A stretch of DNA of 64,000 nt from Rhodohalobacter halophilus (GCF_001715195.1 NZ_MDWE01000023.1:62001-126000), one strand, 5' to 3'. Shown: positions 37,734 through 46,502, numbered from the stretch's first letter. The notes: generated by a model from the letters alone, not told the origin. Numbers and translations: made by a program.

Positions 37734-38165
37734 TTGTCACTAATCATTCCTGTTAAAAAACATATCTGGAAAATAGCCTCTATCGGTATGGGGTTGATCA
37801 TCTCCATTATGGTGATCCACATTATGCAGTTTTTAAACTATACCCTCTATCAAACACCCGATGGTGTGGATTTAACTCTACAGCAAAACTACACCGATTT
37901 TATTCTTAACAATCCACAGTTTTTGGCAGGTGTTCTTTTCAGTAATATAACGGGCAGTTTTACTGGGGGCGCCATCGCCAAACTTACACACTACTCTGTA
38001 AGCATATTGATGGCCGGCTGGGTTGGCTTTGTGTTGATGATGTTGGAGGTGTTCAACCTTCTATCTGTTGAATACCCCGTTTGGTTTTGGATATTAACAG
38101 TAGCTCTGTACATTCCTTCAGCATGGGCCGGAGCATACTTTGTCAGTACATTTCAACATAAATAA
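37734..38165 (+). CDS. Small multipass membrane protein, unknown
   Basis: A 143-residue protein with about four hydrophobic segments; a conserved-looking NITGSFTGGAIAKLTH lies in the middle. TTG 37734 or ATG 37788 may be the start; the TTG form has a basic lead (VKKHIWK) suited to membrane insertion. I do not recognise the family. The eIF1-like gene follows after 11 bases. Confidence 0.6.
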   Translation: MSLIIPVKKHIWKIASIGMGLIISIMVIHIMQFLNYTLYQTPDGVDLTLQQNYTDFILNNPQFLAGVLFSNITGSFTGGAIAKLTHYSVSILMAGWVGFVLMMLEVFNLLSVEYPVWFWILTVALYIPSAWAGAYFVSTFQHK

Positions 38166-38176
38166 AGAGGTAAATC

Positions 38177-38398
38177 TTGAAAGTAGACATTAAAGAGAAA
38201 AGGAATCCTAAAACCGGCAATCCAATGACCGTGATTTCGGATATCATACACAACCCGCAGCACATTGAAAAACTGGCAAAAAAACTTAAAAGTAGCTGTG
38301 GTGCCGGAGGACATGTTGAGGGAAAGTCTATTATTATTCAGGGATCACATTCCGAAAAAGTAAAAAAGATTCTCTCCAAAGAAGGATTTACGTTTTAG
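38177..38398 (+). CDS. Short SUI1/eIF1-like translation factor (YciH family)
   Basis: A 73-residue protein that is essentially only the SUI1 domain: KEKRNPKTGNPMTVISDI, LKSSCGAGGHVEGKSIIIQG, and HSEKVKKILSKEGF. E. coli YciH is about 108 residues with an extra N-terminus, so this is a minimal form. Bacterial SUI1 proteins bind the 30S subunit and can influence start-codon choice, but are not essential. TTG start. A terminator follows. Confidence 0.85.
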   Translation: MKVDIKEKRNPKTGNPMTVISDIIHNPQHIEKLAKKLKSSCGAGGHVEGKSIIIQGSHSEKVKKILSKEGFTF

Positions 38399-38424
38399 CC
38401 TTAGAAAAACAGATATTAATTCAA

Positions 38425-38445
38425 TAAACTTCGTGAAGTTTTTTT
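38425..38445 (+). terminator. Intrinsic terminator after the SUI1 gene
   Basis: Short perfect arms AAACTT and AAGTTT around CGTG, running into a T tract, 28 bases after the stop. Confidence 0.7.
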
Positions 38446-38470
38446 ACATTGCTTCAGAAAATGGAATTTA

Positions 38471-38860
38471 ATGCGTAGTGCTTTGGAAAAAGATACTAAG
38501 AAAATACTGCTTGTAGAGGATGATGGCGTTCAGCAGGTCATCATGGAGAGATTTATCAATAAACTGGGACACACGGTTTTGGCAACCGTTTCTGAGGGAG
38601 CTGCAGCTGTGGAATCTGCATTAAAACTCAAAGGTGTCGATTTAATCATCATGGACATCAAGTTGGGAGATGAACTGGACGGTATTGATGCGATGAAAGA
38701 GATTCGTAAAAAATCAGACGTCAAAGTCATCTACATAACCGGCAATACTGATGAAATCACTAAAAACAGAGCCGCCGAGACTGCACATGAAGCGTTTATT
38801 TCCAAACCAATAACACCAGAAAATTTAGAGAGGGCCATTTCCAAAGCCTTCAGCGCTTAA
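38471..38860 (+). CDS. Single-domain response regulator (CheY-like)
   Basis: A 129-residue receiver with no output domain. Acidic pocket VEDD (about 15-18), phospho-acceptor Asp62 in LIIMDIKLGDELDG, Thr in VIYITGNT, and Lys in AFISKPITP. It is the intact paralogue of the broken receiver at 17.8 kb; shared features are the MDI-x-L-x-DE-x-DGI and VIYITGN stretches. No sensor kinase is nearby, so its partner is an orphan elsewhere. Confidence 0.92.
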   Translation: MRSALEKDTKKILLVEDDGVQQVIMERFINKLGHTVLATVSEGAAAVESALKLKGVDLIIMDIKLGDELDGIDAMKEIRKKSDVKVIYITGNTDEITKNRAAETAHEAFISKPITPENLERAISKAFSA

Positions 38861-38902
38861 CTCAGCCCGATATCGTTTCTCCTGATTGAGCCTGAAGTCT
38901 GA

Positions 38903-41122
38903 ATGAGGCTGACAGGTATGACTTATAAAACAGTTCTCAAATCTTTACTAATTCTACTGCTTTGCTATTCTCCTGCCGGTGCACAGAATCTATTTTCTGA
39001 TTCTGCCAAAAAGATAACGGAAACTTCCGATTCATTAAAAGTTGGTGTTGTACTCAGTGGTGGTGGTGCACGAGGAATTGCTCACATCGGTGTATTGAAA
39101 GCATTGGAAGATGCCGGTGTACGGATTGATTTTATTACCGGTACCAGCATGGGAAGTCTCATTGGAGGGCTATACGCAATTGGCTACACCGCAGATCAGC
39201 TTTCTGAGTTGGCTCGAACCAGTAATTTTATTGAACTTTTTACCGAAAATCCAAATCGACGGTATATATCAAATTACGAGAAAGGATTTGACGAGAGAAC
39301 AATATTGTCGGTTCCAATTAGTGAGAGAGGACTTTCCCTTCCATCCGGATTGATTACGGGTCAAAATGTATACTCCTATTTATCCAGACTTGCCTGGGTT
39401 GCACACGGTACCGAAGATTTTATGGACTTTCCCATTCCCTATGCTGCCGTGGGTACAAATATAGAAACCGGAGAAGCCGTAGTTTTTACATCCGGGTATT
39501 TACCGGATGCAATTCGAGCCAGTATCTCTATTCCTTCAGCTTTTATACCTCATGAAATTGATGGAGAGTATTATATCGATGGAGGCCTGGCTCGAAATTT
39601 ACCGGTACAGGAGGCAATTGATATGGGGGCAAACTTCACGATTGCAGTGGATGTTACAACCCCCTTAGAACCAATAGACAGCCTTAGGACCTTGACGGAT
39701 ATTATGAATCAGTCCGTGCAGTACAGAATCAATGAACGTGTACAAGAGCAACGTAAACTTGCCGATCTGGTCATTGAAATAACTGAAGCTGATCAATTTT
39801 CTGTTATCGATTTTGATAAGGTTGAAGCATTGATAAAAATTGGCGAGAAGTATGGAAAGCAGTATCTCGAAAAATTCCAAGAAGTTGCCAATTTACAGTC
39901 GGGCCCGCACCAGCCCCGGACTAATTTATCCCCCCCTACTCCACTGCCTATTCAAAACTTAATCATTGAAGGTAATAGTCTGTTTGATGACGATTTCATC
40001 GCCAGAAAACTTGAGTTTGAACCCGGTGCACGCTTAAGCCCTGAACTGATTGATGAAAAGATAAGTAAGCTTTACAGTTCAAGATACATTGAACAGGTAA
40101 CCTATCGTATTAAACCGGACTCTTCGTACTACTACAATCTTCATATCAATATTCGTGAAAACCGGCGAAATGACTTTAGGGTTGGTCTCAGATATGAAAC
40201 ACAGACCATGGCATCCATCCTTTTTGAAGCGTCTTTTCAGGACGTATTTCATGCCGGCTCTATTAACAGACTTGAGGCCAGACTTGGGGATCAAATGTTG
40301 ATTGGCGGAGATTATATCTACTATGGTGCTCTCGGTTCGCGTTTTGCAGCCCTCACCTCCATCCAATATCATAGAGAAAATATTGATTGGTATGTTGATC
40401 AGAATCGGGTCTCTCAATTCAGAAATCATACCTTAAGAGGAGAAATATCGGCCGGAAACTACTTCAGCACCAACCATCTCTTCGCGTTTGGTATTCGAAA
40501 GGATTTTATTTTCAGAAGAAATGAAATTAATCCGGATCAGATAACCGCAGAACAGACCGATTACCATGCTTTCTTTTTTAAATACCATTACGACTATTTT
40601 AATCGTAAATCGTACCCGAATAGTGGTCAAAAAATCGTAGCAAATCTCTACCACAGCCACAACACATTTTTCAGCCCGATCGACTTCTCTTCCGGACGAT
40701 TTTTCTGGGAGGGATACTATCAGGTAACCAATTCGTTTAGTATTCGCAATTCCCTTTATGCCGGTTATACCTATGGAAATGAGATACCCTGGGATTACTG
40801 GAACACCACAAACCGATACATTCAGGATATCGGATATTTACACTTTGGAGGAATAGAACGGTACGAAGTTTCTAACCCGCATATTCAGGCTGCTTCTATA
40901 GGTTTTCAATTTGAGCCTTTTTACCACAGATTTTTGAATATCGATTTTCAAGCCGGTCGTTTTCCTGAAGAGTTCAATTTTGATCTAACTAATGGTGACA
41001 TTGAGTTTGGAGCTTCAGTATCTTTAGGTGCCTTGACTATTGTAGGGCCTATAAAGGCTATCTTGTCAACGGGCACAGTCAACTCATTTAAAGCAGAATT
41101 ACAAATAGGTTATCAATTTTGA
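38903..41122 (+). CDS. Patatin-like phospholipase with POTRA and BamA-type barrel (type Vd-like)
   Basis: A 739-residue protein: signal peptide (cut after GAQ, residue 28); a patatin lipase with GGGARG (53-58), nucleophile Ser82 in GTSMG and Asp226 in YIDGG; a POTRA domain (about 350-415: IQNLIIEGNSLFDDDFIARKLEFEPG); and a C-terminal 16-strand type barrel ending in IGYQF. This is the PlpD/FplA arrangement of type Vd autotransporters, where the barrel anchors or delivers the lipase at the cell surface. The catalytic Ser-Asp dyad is complete. The TPR gene overlaps its stop (TTGA). Confidence 0.9.
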   Translation: MRLTGMTYKTVLKSLLILLLCYSPAGAQNLFSDSAKKITETSDSLKVGVVLSGGGARGIAHIGVLKALEDAGVRIDFITGTSMGSLIGGLYAIGYTADQLSELARTSNFIELFTENPNRRYISNYEKGFDERTILSVPISERGLSLPSGLITGQNVYSYLSRLAWVAHGTEDFMDFPIPYAAVGTNIETGEAVVFTSGYLPDAIRASISIPSAFIPHEIDGEYYIDGGLARNLPVQEAIDMGANFTIAVDVTTPLEPIDSLRTLTDIMNQSVQYRINERVQEQRKLADLVIEITEADQFSVIDFDKVEALIKIGEKYGKQYLEKFQEVANLQSGPHQPRTNLSPPTPLPIQNLIIEGNSLFDDDFIARKLEFEPGARLSPELIDEKISKLYSSRYIEQVTYRIKPDSSYYYNLHINIRENRRNDFRVGLRYETQTMASILFEASFQDVFHAGSINRLEARLGDQMLIGGDYIYYGALGSRFAALTSIQYHRENIDWYVDQNRVSQFRNHTLRGEISAGNYFSTNHLFAFGIRKDFIFRRNEINPDQITAEQTDYHAFFFKYHYDYFNRKSYPNSGQKIVANLYHSHNTFFSPIDFSSGRFFWEGYYQVTNSFSIRNSLYAGYTYGNEIPWDYWNTTNRYIQDIGYLHFGGIERYEVSNPHIQAASIGFQFEPFYHRFLNIDFQAGRFPEEFNFDLTNGDIEFGASVSLGALTIVGPIKAILSTGTVNSFKAELQIGYQF

Positions 41123-41745
41123 GAAACGAAGCAGACGTTAGAGAACAGATTCATATCATAGAAAAAGAGCTCAACCAAGAGCCGGATAACGCCGGTTTAC
41201 ATCACGATTTAGGTGTAGGATACTATCTGCTTGGAGAGTATGATGAGGCAATCAGCCATTTGCAAACTGCCGCGGAGCTGGTTCCGGACCGTGCAGATTA
41301 CCTATTTAATTTAGCAAACGCTCACAGTGAAAATGACGAACCGGATCTGGCTGTTGATCTATATCTGAGAGCTCTTGATATTAAACCGAATCATATCCCA
41401 TCTTTGAACAATCTGGCAGACTGCTATGAAGCGCTGGGAAAATTTGACGAAGCTCATGAACTGTTCCACTACCTTACGCGGTTAGATATTGAAAATGCGC
41501 TCTCCCACTTTAATCTCGGGAATTTCTTCCTGCGTCAGAATCAACACATTGAAGCGGCTAAATGTTATGAAGAGGCTCTGAAGAGAGATAAGGAATTTAC
41601 AGACGCTTACCACAACATCGCCTGGATACTGTTTCAGGCAGGTGCTTTTGAAGAGTCTTTGGAATATGCAGAGAAGGGCTTAAAAGTTGAACCGGACCAC
41701 AAAGAGTTAATGGATCTTAAAACGGAACTTCAGTCAAAATTCTGA
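41119..41745 (+). CDS. TPR-repeat protein
   Basis: A 208-residue protein made of about five tetratricopeptide repeats (AGLHHDLGVGYYLLGEYDEAISHLQTA; ADYLFNLANAHSENDEPDLAVDLYLRA; IPSLNNLADCYEALGKFDEAHELF; and so on). No signal peptide. TTG start overlaps the upstream TGA, so it is coupled to the patatin-barrel gene and may serve its assembly or regulation. Tail to tail with the anti-sigma candidate, 1 base apart. Confidence 0.85.
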   Translation: MRNEADVREQIHIIEKELNQEPDNAGLHHDLGVGYYLLGEYDEAISHLQTAAELVPDRADYLFNLANAHSENDEPDLAVDLYLRALDIKPNHIPSLNNLADCYEALGKFDEAHELFHYLTRLDIENALSHFNLGNFFLRQNQHIEAAKCYEEALKRDKEFTDAYHNIAWILFQAGAFEESLEYAEKGLKVEPDHKELMDLKTELQSKF

Positions 41746-41746
41746 T

Positions 41747-42043
41747 CTAAATTACTGTTAAATCCCGATCCACAATACGGCTTCTATTTTGTTGTGCTGT
41801 TTCACGGTCAAGCTCCATGGCAAAACGGGCAGCCATCCGCTGATCAAAACCCGAACGAACACCTTTTTTCGGCAGCGATTGAAGTGCAAGATGAACTCTT
41901 CTTCCAATCATTGCCTCTCTTTTCAGCTCTGGAGTCAAATCCATCAGCGATTCGAAAGATTGAAGTTCTGCTCTGCTCAGTTGATTTTCACTGTAATCGA
42001 GAAGAAATGAAGTAATTTGGGTGTCTTCAGACTTAGAAATCAT
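41747..42043 (-). CDS. Putative anti-sigma factor
   Basis: A 98-residue cytosolic protein without cysteines. FLLDYSENQLSRAELQSFESLMDLTPELKREA resembles the first helices of zinc-finger anti-sigma domains (ExLS-x-x-E pattern), but the HCC zinc ligands and any membrane helix are missing. It follows the sigma factor after 52 bases, which is the classical position. It could hold the sigma factor directly. The ATG is only 3 bases after a strong hairpin and has no usable ribosome site outside it. Function is inferred from position and weak resemblance. Confidence 0.6.
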   Translation of the reverse strand: MISKSEDTQITSFLLDYSENQLSRAELQSFESLMDLTPELKREAMIGRRVHLALQSLPKKGVRSGFDQRMAARFAMELDRETAQQNRSRIVDRDLTVI

Positions 42044-42046
42044 AAA

Positions 42047-42089
42047 AGGAGTATAAATTTCTGTTAAGCGTTCAGAAATTCATACTCCT
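42047..42089 (-). promoter_or_regulatory. 17-bp hairpin between sigma and anti-sigma genes
   Basis: The arms AGGAGTATAAATTTCTG and CAGAAATTCATACTCCT pair over 17 positions with one mismatch, loop of nine bases. On the coding strand it is followed by TTTT and then at once by the ATG of the anti-sigma candidate. It could act as a partial terminator or attenuator, or block anti-sigma translation. Confidence 0.85.
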
Positions 42090-42095
42090 ATTTAT

Positions 42096-42704
42096 CTAAA
42101 TTGTTTCCGGCTTCACGTAACTGCCAATGATTTCTTGGAGTTGCTGGCGTCCACGGTTAATTCTGGACTTTACAGTACCCATGGCAGTGTCTGTAATTTC
42201 AGCAATTTCTTCATAGGTAAGCTGTTGTATATCCCTGAGAATTACAGCTTCCCTGAAATCATCATTCAACTGCTGCAGAGCTTTTTCGAGCTCCTGAACG
42301 CTTAACTTCAGGTGAAGCTCTTCATCCTGCAGAATCACAGTATCCTGAATTTGCATTTCCCGATCATCAGGATCAGACTCATCGGCATGGATAGAAATTA
42401 AACTCATTCGCTGCTTTTTCTTGTACATGCTTTTAGCCAGGTTCAGAGCAATGGTGTACATCCAGGTCGAGAGTTTTGCAATTCTCTCGTAAGATTGACG
42501 GCTGCGGTAAACTCGAAGAAATGTCTCTTGTACCAAGTCTTCACAGTCTTCATGATTGTGAGTGTATCGGTAAAGGAAATTGTGCAGTCTGTCTTTGTAT
42601 CGATCTACGATGATGTTGAACGCTTCCATTACACCAGCCTGCAGGTGCTCCATTACATCTTCGTCCGACATTTGTCTCAGTTCGTATACGCTTGCACTTT
42701 TCAT
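42096..42704 (-). CDS. RNA polymerase ECF-type sigma factor
   Basis: A 202-residue sigma-70 family protein with region 2 (DCEDLVQETFLRVYRSRQSYERIAKLSTWMYTIALNLAKSMYKKKQRM) and region 4 (LQQLNDDFREAVILRDIQQLTYEEIAEITDTAMGTVKSRINRGRQQLQ); no region 1 or 3. This is the layout of extracytoplasmic-function factors of the SigW/RpoE type. It has a strong ribosome site and is followed by a hairpin and a putative anti-sigma gene. Confidence 0.93.
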   Translation of the reverse strand: MKSASVYELRQMSDEDVMEHLQAGVMEAFNIIVDRYKDRLHNFLYRYTHNHEDCEDLVQETFLRVYRSRQSYERIAKLSTWMYTIALNLAKSMYKKKQRMSLISIHADESDPDDREMQIQDTVILQDEELHLKLSVQELEKALQQLNDDFREAVILRDIQQLTYEEIAEITDTAMGTVKSRINRGRQQLQEIIGSYVKPETI

Positions 42705-42712
42705 AGTATTAA

Positions 42713-42720
42713 CTCCTTTT
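42713..42720 (-). promoter_or_regulatory. Strong ribosome-binding site of the sigma gene
   Basis: AAAAGGAG on the minus strand, 8 bases ahead of the ATG at 42704; supports that start. Confidence 0.8.
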
Positions 42721-42763
42721 ATGTTGCTAGTTTACCGCAACACCGGGTTAATACTGATGAGTA

Positions 42764-43819
42764 CTACCCGATGATACGCTTAAGCATGAGGAGAAATATC
42801 GATGAGGTATCTAAAGTGCTGAAACCTTTTGACGCCCGATCTGCATCGAGCAAGGCTTCGAATATCCGGGGCATTTCTGCCAGTCTGAATTGTGAAGCCT
42901 CCCGCCACTGGGCATTAAAAATGTAACTGTTTTTAATTCCCAGCTCAGATTGAACCTGATTTTTGTTCAACCCTTTTTCGGTCAGCCGACATATTCGCCA
43001 GATATTGCTAAACACCATGTAAAAGAACCCCAACGTTTTAATTACTTCTCCAACGCTGTAGTTCTTTTGTTGCAACATCTGTTCCGATATGCCAAGAGCT
43101 TTTTCTAAATTTCGCTCTATCACCGCCTCTTTGAGCTCTATGACCGTATAATCGCGATATGAGCCGGAAATTTTTTTTATGTGCTCCTTTTCAATACGCT
43201 CACCGGTGTCCACAAAAGTGCACACTTTTTCTATTTCTGTGGACAGTAGCTTTAGATTTGGCCCCACCATTTGAGCCAGAATCTGGGTGGCAGCAGGATG
43301 AATCTCTCTCTTGTGAATATTTTTTGTCCAGTCAGAGATCCAGTCGGGAAGCTGATAATCTGCCACTTCTTCGAACTCATACTCTGCTACCAGATTATTC
43401 TTATTGAGTTCCTTGCCAAGACCGGTTCGTTTATCGGGAAATTTTGAATCTATCAGGCAGAGTACACAGGATGGATTAGGTTGTTTAACATAAGCTGTAA
43501 AATCATTTAGAGTTCCATCATCGGTCTTGTCGCCCAGTTTGGTAAAATCCTTCACAATTACAACACGGCGTTCTGCCATCATCGGAAAACTTCTGGCAAT
43601 TCCAAGTACCTGAGCCGGAGTAGAGTCATTACCGTAAATTAGATCGAAATTAAAATCCTTCTGCTCCGGCGGTACCAGTTTCTCAATCTCCTCCTGCAGA
43701 AGATCTTTGAAAAAATCCTCCTCTCCATATAGGTAATAAATCGGGCGAATATTCGATCCGCTTTTTAGCTCACGAAACGCTTCTCTGAATAGATCGATAC
43801 TGGATTTATATCTAGCCAA
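42764..43819 (-). CDS. holA: DNA polymerase III delta subunit
   Basis: A 351-residue clamp-loader subunit. The N-terminal AAA+-like domain has PIYYLYGEEDFFKDLLQEEI and the motif FPMMAERRVVIVKDF; the C-terminal collar part includes LLQQKNYSVGEVIKTLGFFY. HolA opens the sliding clamp during loading. It follows the LuxC-like gene after 67 bases. Confidence 0.92.
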   Translation of the reverse strand: MARYKSSIDLFREAFRELKSGSNIRPIYYLYGEEDFFKDLLQEEIEKLVPPEQKDFNFDLIYGNDSTPAQVLGIARSFPMMAERRVVIVKDFTKLGDKTDDGTLNDFTAYVKQPNPSCVLCLIDSKFPDKRTGLGKELNKNNLVAEYEFEEVADYQLPDWISDWTKNIHKREIHPAATQILAQMVGPNLKLLSTEIEKVCTFVDTGERIEKEHIKKISGSYRDYTVIELKEAVIERNLEKALGISEQMLQQKNYSVGEVIKTLGFFYMVFSNIWRICRLTEKGLNKNQVQSELGIKNSYIFNAQWREASQFRLAEMPRIFEALLDADRASKGFSTLDTSSIFLLMLKRIIG

Positions 43820-43886
43820 GCCTGAAAAGTATTTTAATTATGTAGGTTCAGAATTGAATGTTTAAAGTATGAAAAACCCCCGACAA

Positions 43887-44987
43887 TTATGAGGCTTTAC
43901 CAAACGAATTAAACCGCTTTGAAAGCCATTCAATCGTATCCACTCCGTCGGGTTTCCACCATATATCAGGTTTTTGCGCCTTCCACAATTCATCAATTTC
44001 AAACTCAGTACGATCAAAGAGTGATTGAGGTAAAATACCGGAACTTGTATAGACCGATTGAAGCCCATTACTATATTTGTTTACAATGTCCAGCAGTGTC
44101 TTTTCATCTCCCTTGATCCAATGCAGGATAAATCTATCCTCCGGCCGTTTATCGGTCTCTTCTATTAAAAAGTTATCAAGCCACGCCTGTTCTATGCCTA
44201 CGGCCTTATTGGTTGCATACCGGTAAAAAAGATCATTTTCCGGGTTATTGTGTTGTGGGTTCTTCAACCAGAAAGATTCAACATAATCTGTAAAATGGCA
44301 TTTCTGACTATTTAAACTGAATGGAGCAACTACAATTCCAACCGACCGGCAACCTGTTCCGCCATAACGAAAAACAGCCTCTGTCAAATCCTTCATTGTT
44401 CTTTCACTATGATCGGTAATATATGCTATAGAATAGTGCGCGGTTCGCATCAATCGTGGCGTATTTTCATCCGCAATACCATAGTTCTGCAGGGAATGGA
44501 TTACTTCTGTTACACTCTCCTCAGACCCGGCAAAAATAACGGCATCCGATTGTTGATCACGAAAATCCTGCAATTTTGTTGAGTAGTTCCTTTCACCCGG
44601 CACACCTTGTTCGTCAAGTGTTTGAATAAGTGTGGGCAGCAACCACGGATCTTTTCTTGAGAGTTTTCCCCTGTAATTCAATCCCGTCAATGTAACAGCA
44701 AGCAGATCCTGCAAACCCACCAGCGGCAGATTTCCGGCGTGTAAACACAGAACTGTTTTATCCGAAGAGAATGGCAAAGGGGCCCCGCTATGTTCAACCC
44801 ATTTTTTCAGATTCTCTTCTGTAAGCGAATTTTTTAGGTGAAGGATTTGATGTTTGATGTCGTGGAAACTAAACAATTTCTCATCTACCGTTCGATCAAT
44901 TGCCTGCTTCAAGCTATTGTTATCGGGTTGCAGCCAACTCTGAACGGCATCAGCAACCTTTTTGATATGAGTTGTATCTGCGATCAC
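43887..44987 (-). CDS. LuxC-like acyl-CoA/acyl reductase
   Basis: A 366-residue protein of the LuxC family, related to the ALDH fold. Blocks are CLHAGNLPLVGLQDLLAVTLTG, AVIFAGSEESV, and YGGTGCRSVG, in which Cys213 is the likely acyl-accepting residue. LuxC reduces acyl groups to aldehydes with NADPH. It overlaps the LuxE-like gene by 4 bases. No luxA or luxB is present, so the role is probably acyl reduction in lipid or secondary metabolism. It is shorter than Vibrio LuxC (about 480). Confidence 0.87.
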   Translation of the reverse strand: MIADTTHIKKVADAVQSWLQPDNNSLKQAIDRTVDEKLFSFHDIKHQILHLKNSLTEENLKKWVEHSGAPLPFSSDKTVLCLHAGNLPLVGLQDLLAVTLTGLNYRGKLSRKDPWLLPTLIQTLDEQGVPGERNYSTKLQDFRDQQSDAVIFAGSEESVTEVIHSLQNYGIADENTPRLMRTAHYSIAYITDHSERTMKDLTEAVFRYGGTGCRSVGIVVAPFSLNSQKCHFTDYVESFWLKNPQHNNPENDLFYRYATNKAVGIEQAWLDNFLIEETDKRPEDRFILHWIKGDEKTLLDIVNKYSNGLQSVYTSSGILPQSLFDRTEFEIDELWKAQKPDIWWKPDGVDTIEWLSKRFNSFGKAS

Positions 44988-45988
44988 TCAACCTCCTGCT
45001 CTACCAGAAAATTACAGCCTCTAAGGTCATTGTCATTCCATCTTCCAAGTACTTTAAACATCCCGTTTTCGTTCATCACGCCTCTGTCGTCGGTCAAAAT
45101 AAATGAACATGAATAGAGATTTGCCAAATCGATGATACCGATTTTACCTTCTTCTCCGGGCGGGCATGATCTTTCCGGATTTTTCGGATCCCGAATGATA
45201 ATTTTCACCCATTCGGGAGGTTGAAACCACTCTCCTCCAATGGCGTATGACTGGCTGAGCAGTTCACACATACCATATTCGGAGTGAATTTGTTTTAAAG
45301 GAATTTTGAACCCATCTGACAAACTACCTCTCAATTCACTTTTAGTGATGGCTCGTCGATGTGTTTTCATCCCGCCCGTCTCGATAATTTGAACTGTCTC
45401 CGGCAGTGAATCGGAATGAAGATCGATCAAATCCATTAAACCAAAGGCAGCTCCAAACAGAATCACATTTCGGTGTTCATTGTCCAATTCCAGAAACAGA
45501 TCCTTTTTTAATGGTTTCCCTAACGGTAAAAAACGACTTAAACCTGTGGGATCCTGCTCAATGAGATGGTTCAGCATCCAGATTAAAGATGAATGAGAAT
45601 TTTCAGCATAGCCCGGTGTATAGCATAGAACTGTGGTTTTATCCTTGGGAAAATACCGGTAGAACTCTTTCTCAATTACGGTTCTGTAGAGATCAGCACT
45701 CTTCAGATGATGCTCGCTCCTCTCCATATTGGATGTACCGCTGCTTTGGAAAATAACATCAGGGGCACCTTGAAAACTCTTTATTGCTCTCTCTTTAAAA
45801 ACACGGATTGGAATAAGAGGAATGTGTGAAATATCCTGTTCTGAATGAAGGTTCTCTTTAATTCCAAAAACTTCGCAAAATGTACGGTAAATTGGATTGT
45901 TTGTACGCTGAAAATTAAAAACAGAGAGTGCTCTTGAATTAAAAGAGACGGAAGAATCAAGAATCTTATGTTCTATGTTTGAACTCAT
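44984..45988 (-). CDS. LuxE-like acyl-protein synthetase
   Basis: A 334-residue member of the LuxE adenylating family. The phosphate-binding motif FQSSGTSNMERSEH, the FGAAFGLMDLID and IIETGGMKTHRRAI segments, the EYGMCELLSQSY motif and the ADDRGVMNENG-like LTDDRGV end match the acyl-activating fold. It would adenylate a fatty acid and pass it to a LuxC-type partner. ATG 45988 is chosen; a longer form would overlap the secreted-protein gene. The stop overlaps the LuxC-like start. Confidence 0.87.
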   Translation of the reverse strand: MSSNIEHKILDSSVSFNSRALSVFNFQRTNNPIYRTFCEVFGIKENLHSEQDISHIPLIPIRVFKERAIKSFQGAPDVIFQSSGTSNMERSEHHLKSADLYRTVIEKEFYRYFPKDKTTVLCYTPGYAENSHSSLIWMLNHLIEQDPTGLSRFLPLGKPLKKDLFLELDNEHRNVILFGAAFGLMDLIDLHSDSLPETVQIIETGGMKTHRRAITKSELRGSLSDGFKIPLKQIHSEYGMCELLSQSYAIGGEWFQPPEWVKIIIRDPKNPERSCPPGEEGKIGIIDLANLYSCSFILTDDRGVMNENGMFKVLGRWNDNDLRGCNFLVEQEVE

Positions 45989-46004
45989 GAGTAGAAATTT
46001 CTCA

Positions 46005-46502
46005 CTACAAACAACAACTGTCGAGTTTAACGGTGCCCCCGTAGATTGTATCCGGTTCCATCTTTTCAGAAATTTTTCCACCTACCCGAATAAATAGCTT
46101 TCCACTTTCGGAAACTGACGGCTCGGTACAGCTTTCAGTAGAAAATGGGATCATGGTTAATGGGTCGTTCTCTTCACCGATAAGGAGTTCAAACTCCCCG
46201 ATCTTTACTTTATCTCCATTCTCATTTGAAAGAAGGATATAATCGGGAAAGATAAGAGAGAGATATTTATTAGGAGTTGCCTGAATGGATATAAGTCCGG
46301 CCCAGTCCGATGCCGGGTCAATATAGGTGGTGTCATTTTCTGTTGATGGAGTTTCAACCGAAATATGAATTTCATCAAACATAACACAAATTCCATCCGT
46401 CACTTCCACTTTTATGCTCATATTTGACTGTGAAACCTGTTGCCCGATAAGTTCGATCGGCATCCACAGCATTATGACAATCAGTGGAAGTAACTGTTTC
46501 AT
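46005..46502 (-). CDS. Secreted DUF4402-like protein
   Basis: A 165-residue protein with a signal peptide (MKQLLPLIVIMLWMPIELIG) and a beta-rich body. The end LFIRVGGKISEKMEPDTIYGGTVKLDSCC is like DUF4402 proteins, whose last strands read G-G-T-x-x-V. The C-terminal Cys-Cys is unusual. Probably periplasmic or cell-surface, function unknown. Its ATG overlaps the purD stop. Confidence 0.6.
   Translation of the reverse strand: MKQLLPLIVIMLWMPIELIGQQVSQSNMSIKVEVTDGICVMFDEIHISVETPSTENDTTYIDPASDWAGLISIQATPNKYLSLIFPDYILLSNENGDKVKIGEFELLIGEENDPLTMIPFSTESCTEPSVSESGKLFIRVGGKISEKMEPDTIYGGTVKLDSCCL

Noticed and set aside
42744-42770. Hairpin at the holA stop
   Set aside because: The stem has an internal loop and overlaps the stop codon, with no T run; not called as terminator.
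43887-45988. Bioluminescence operon
   Set aside because: LuxE- and LuxC-like genes are present but no luciferase subunits or LuxD, so light production is not supported.
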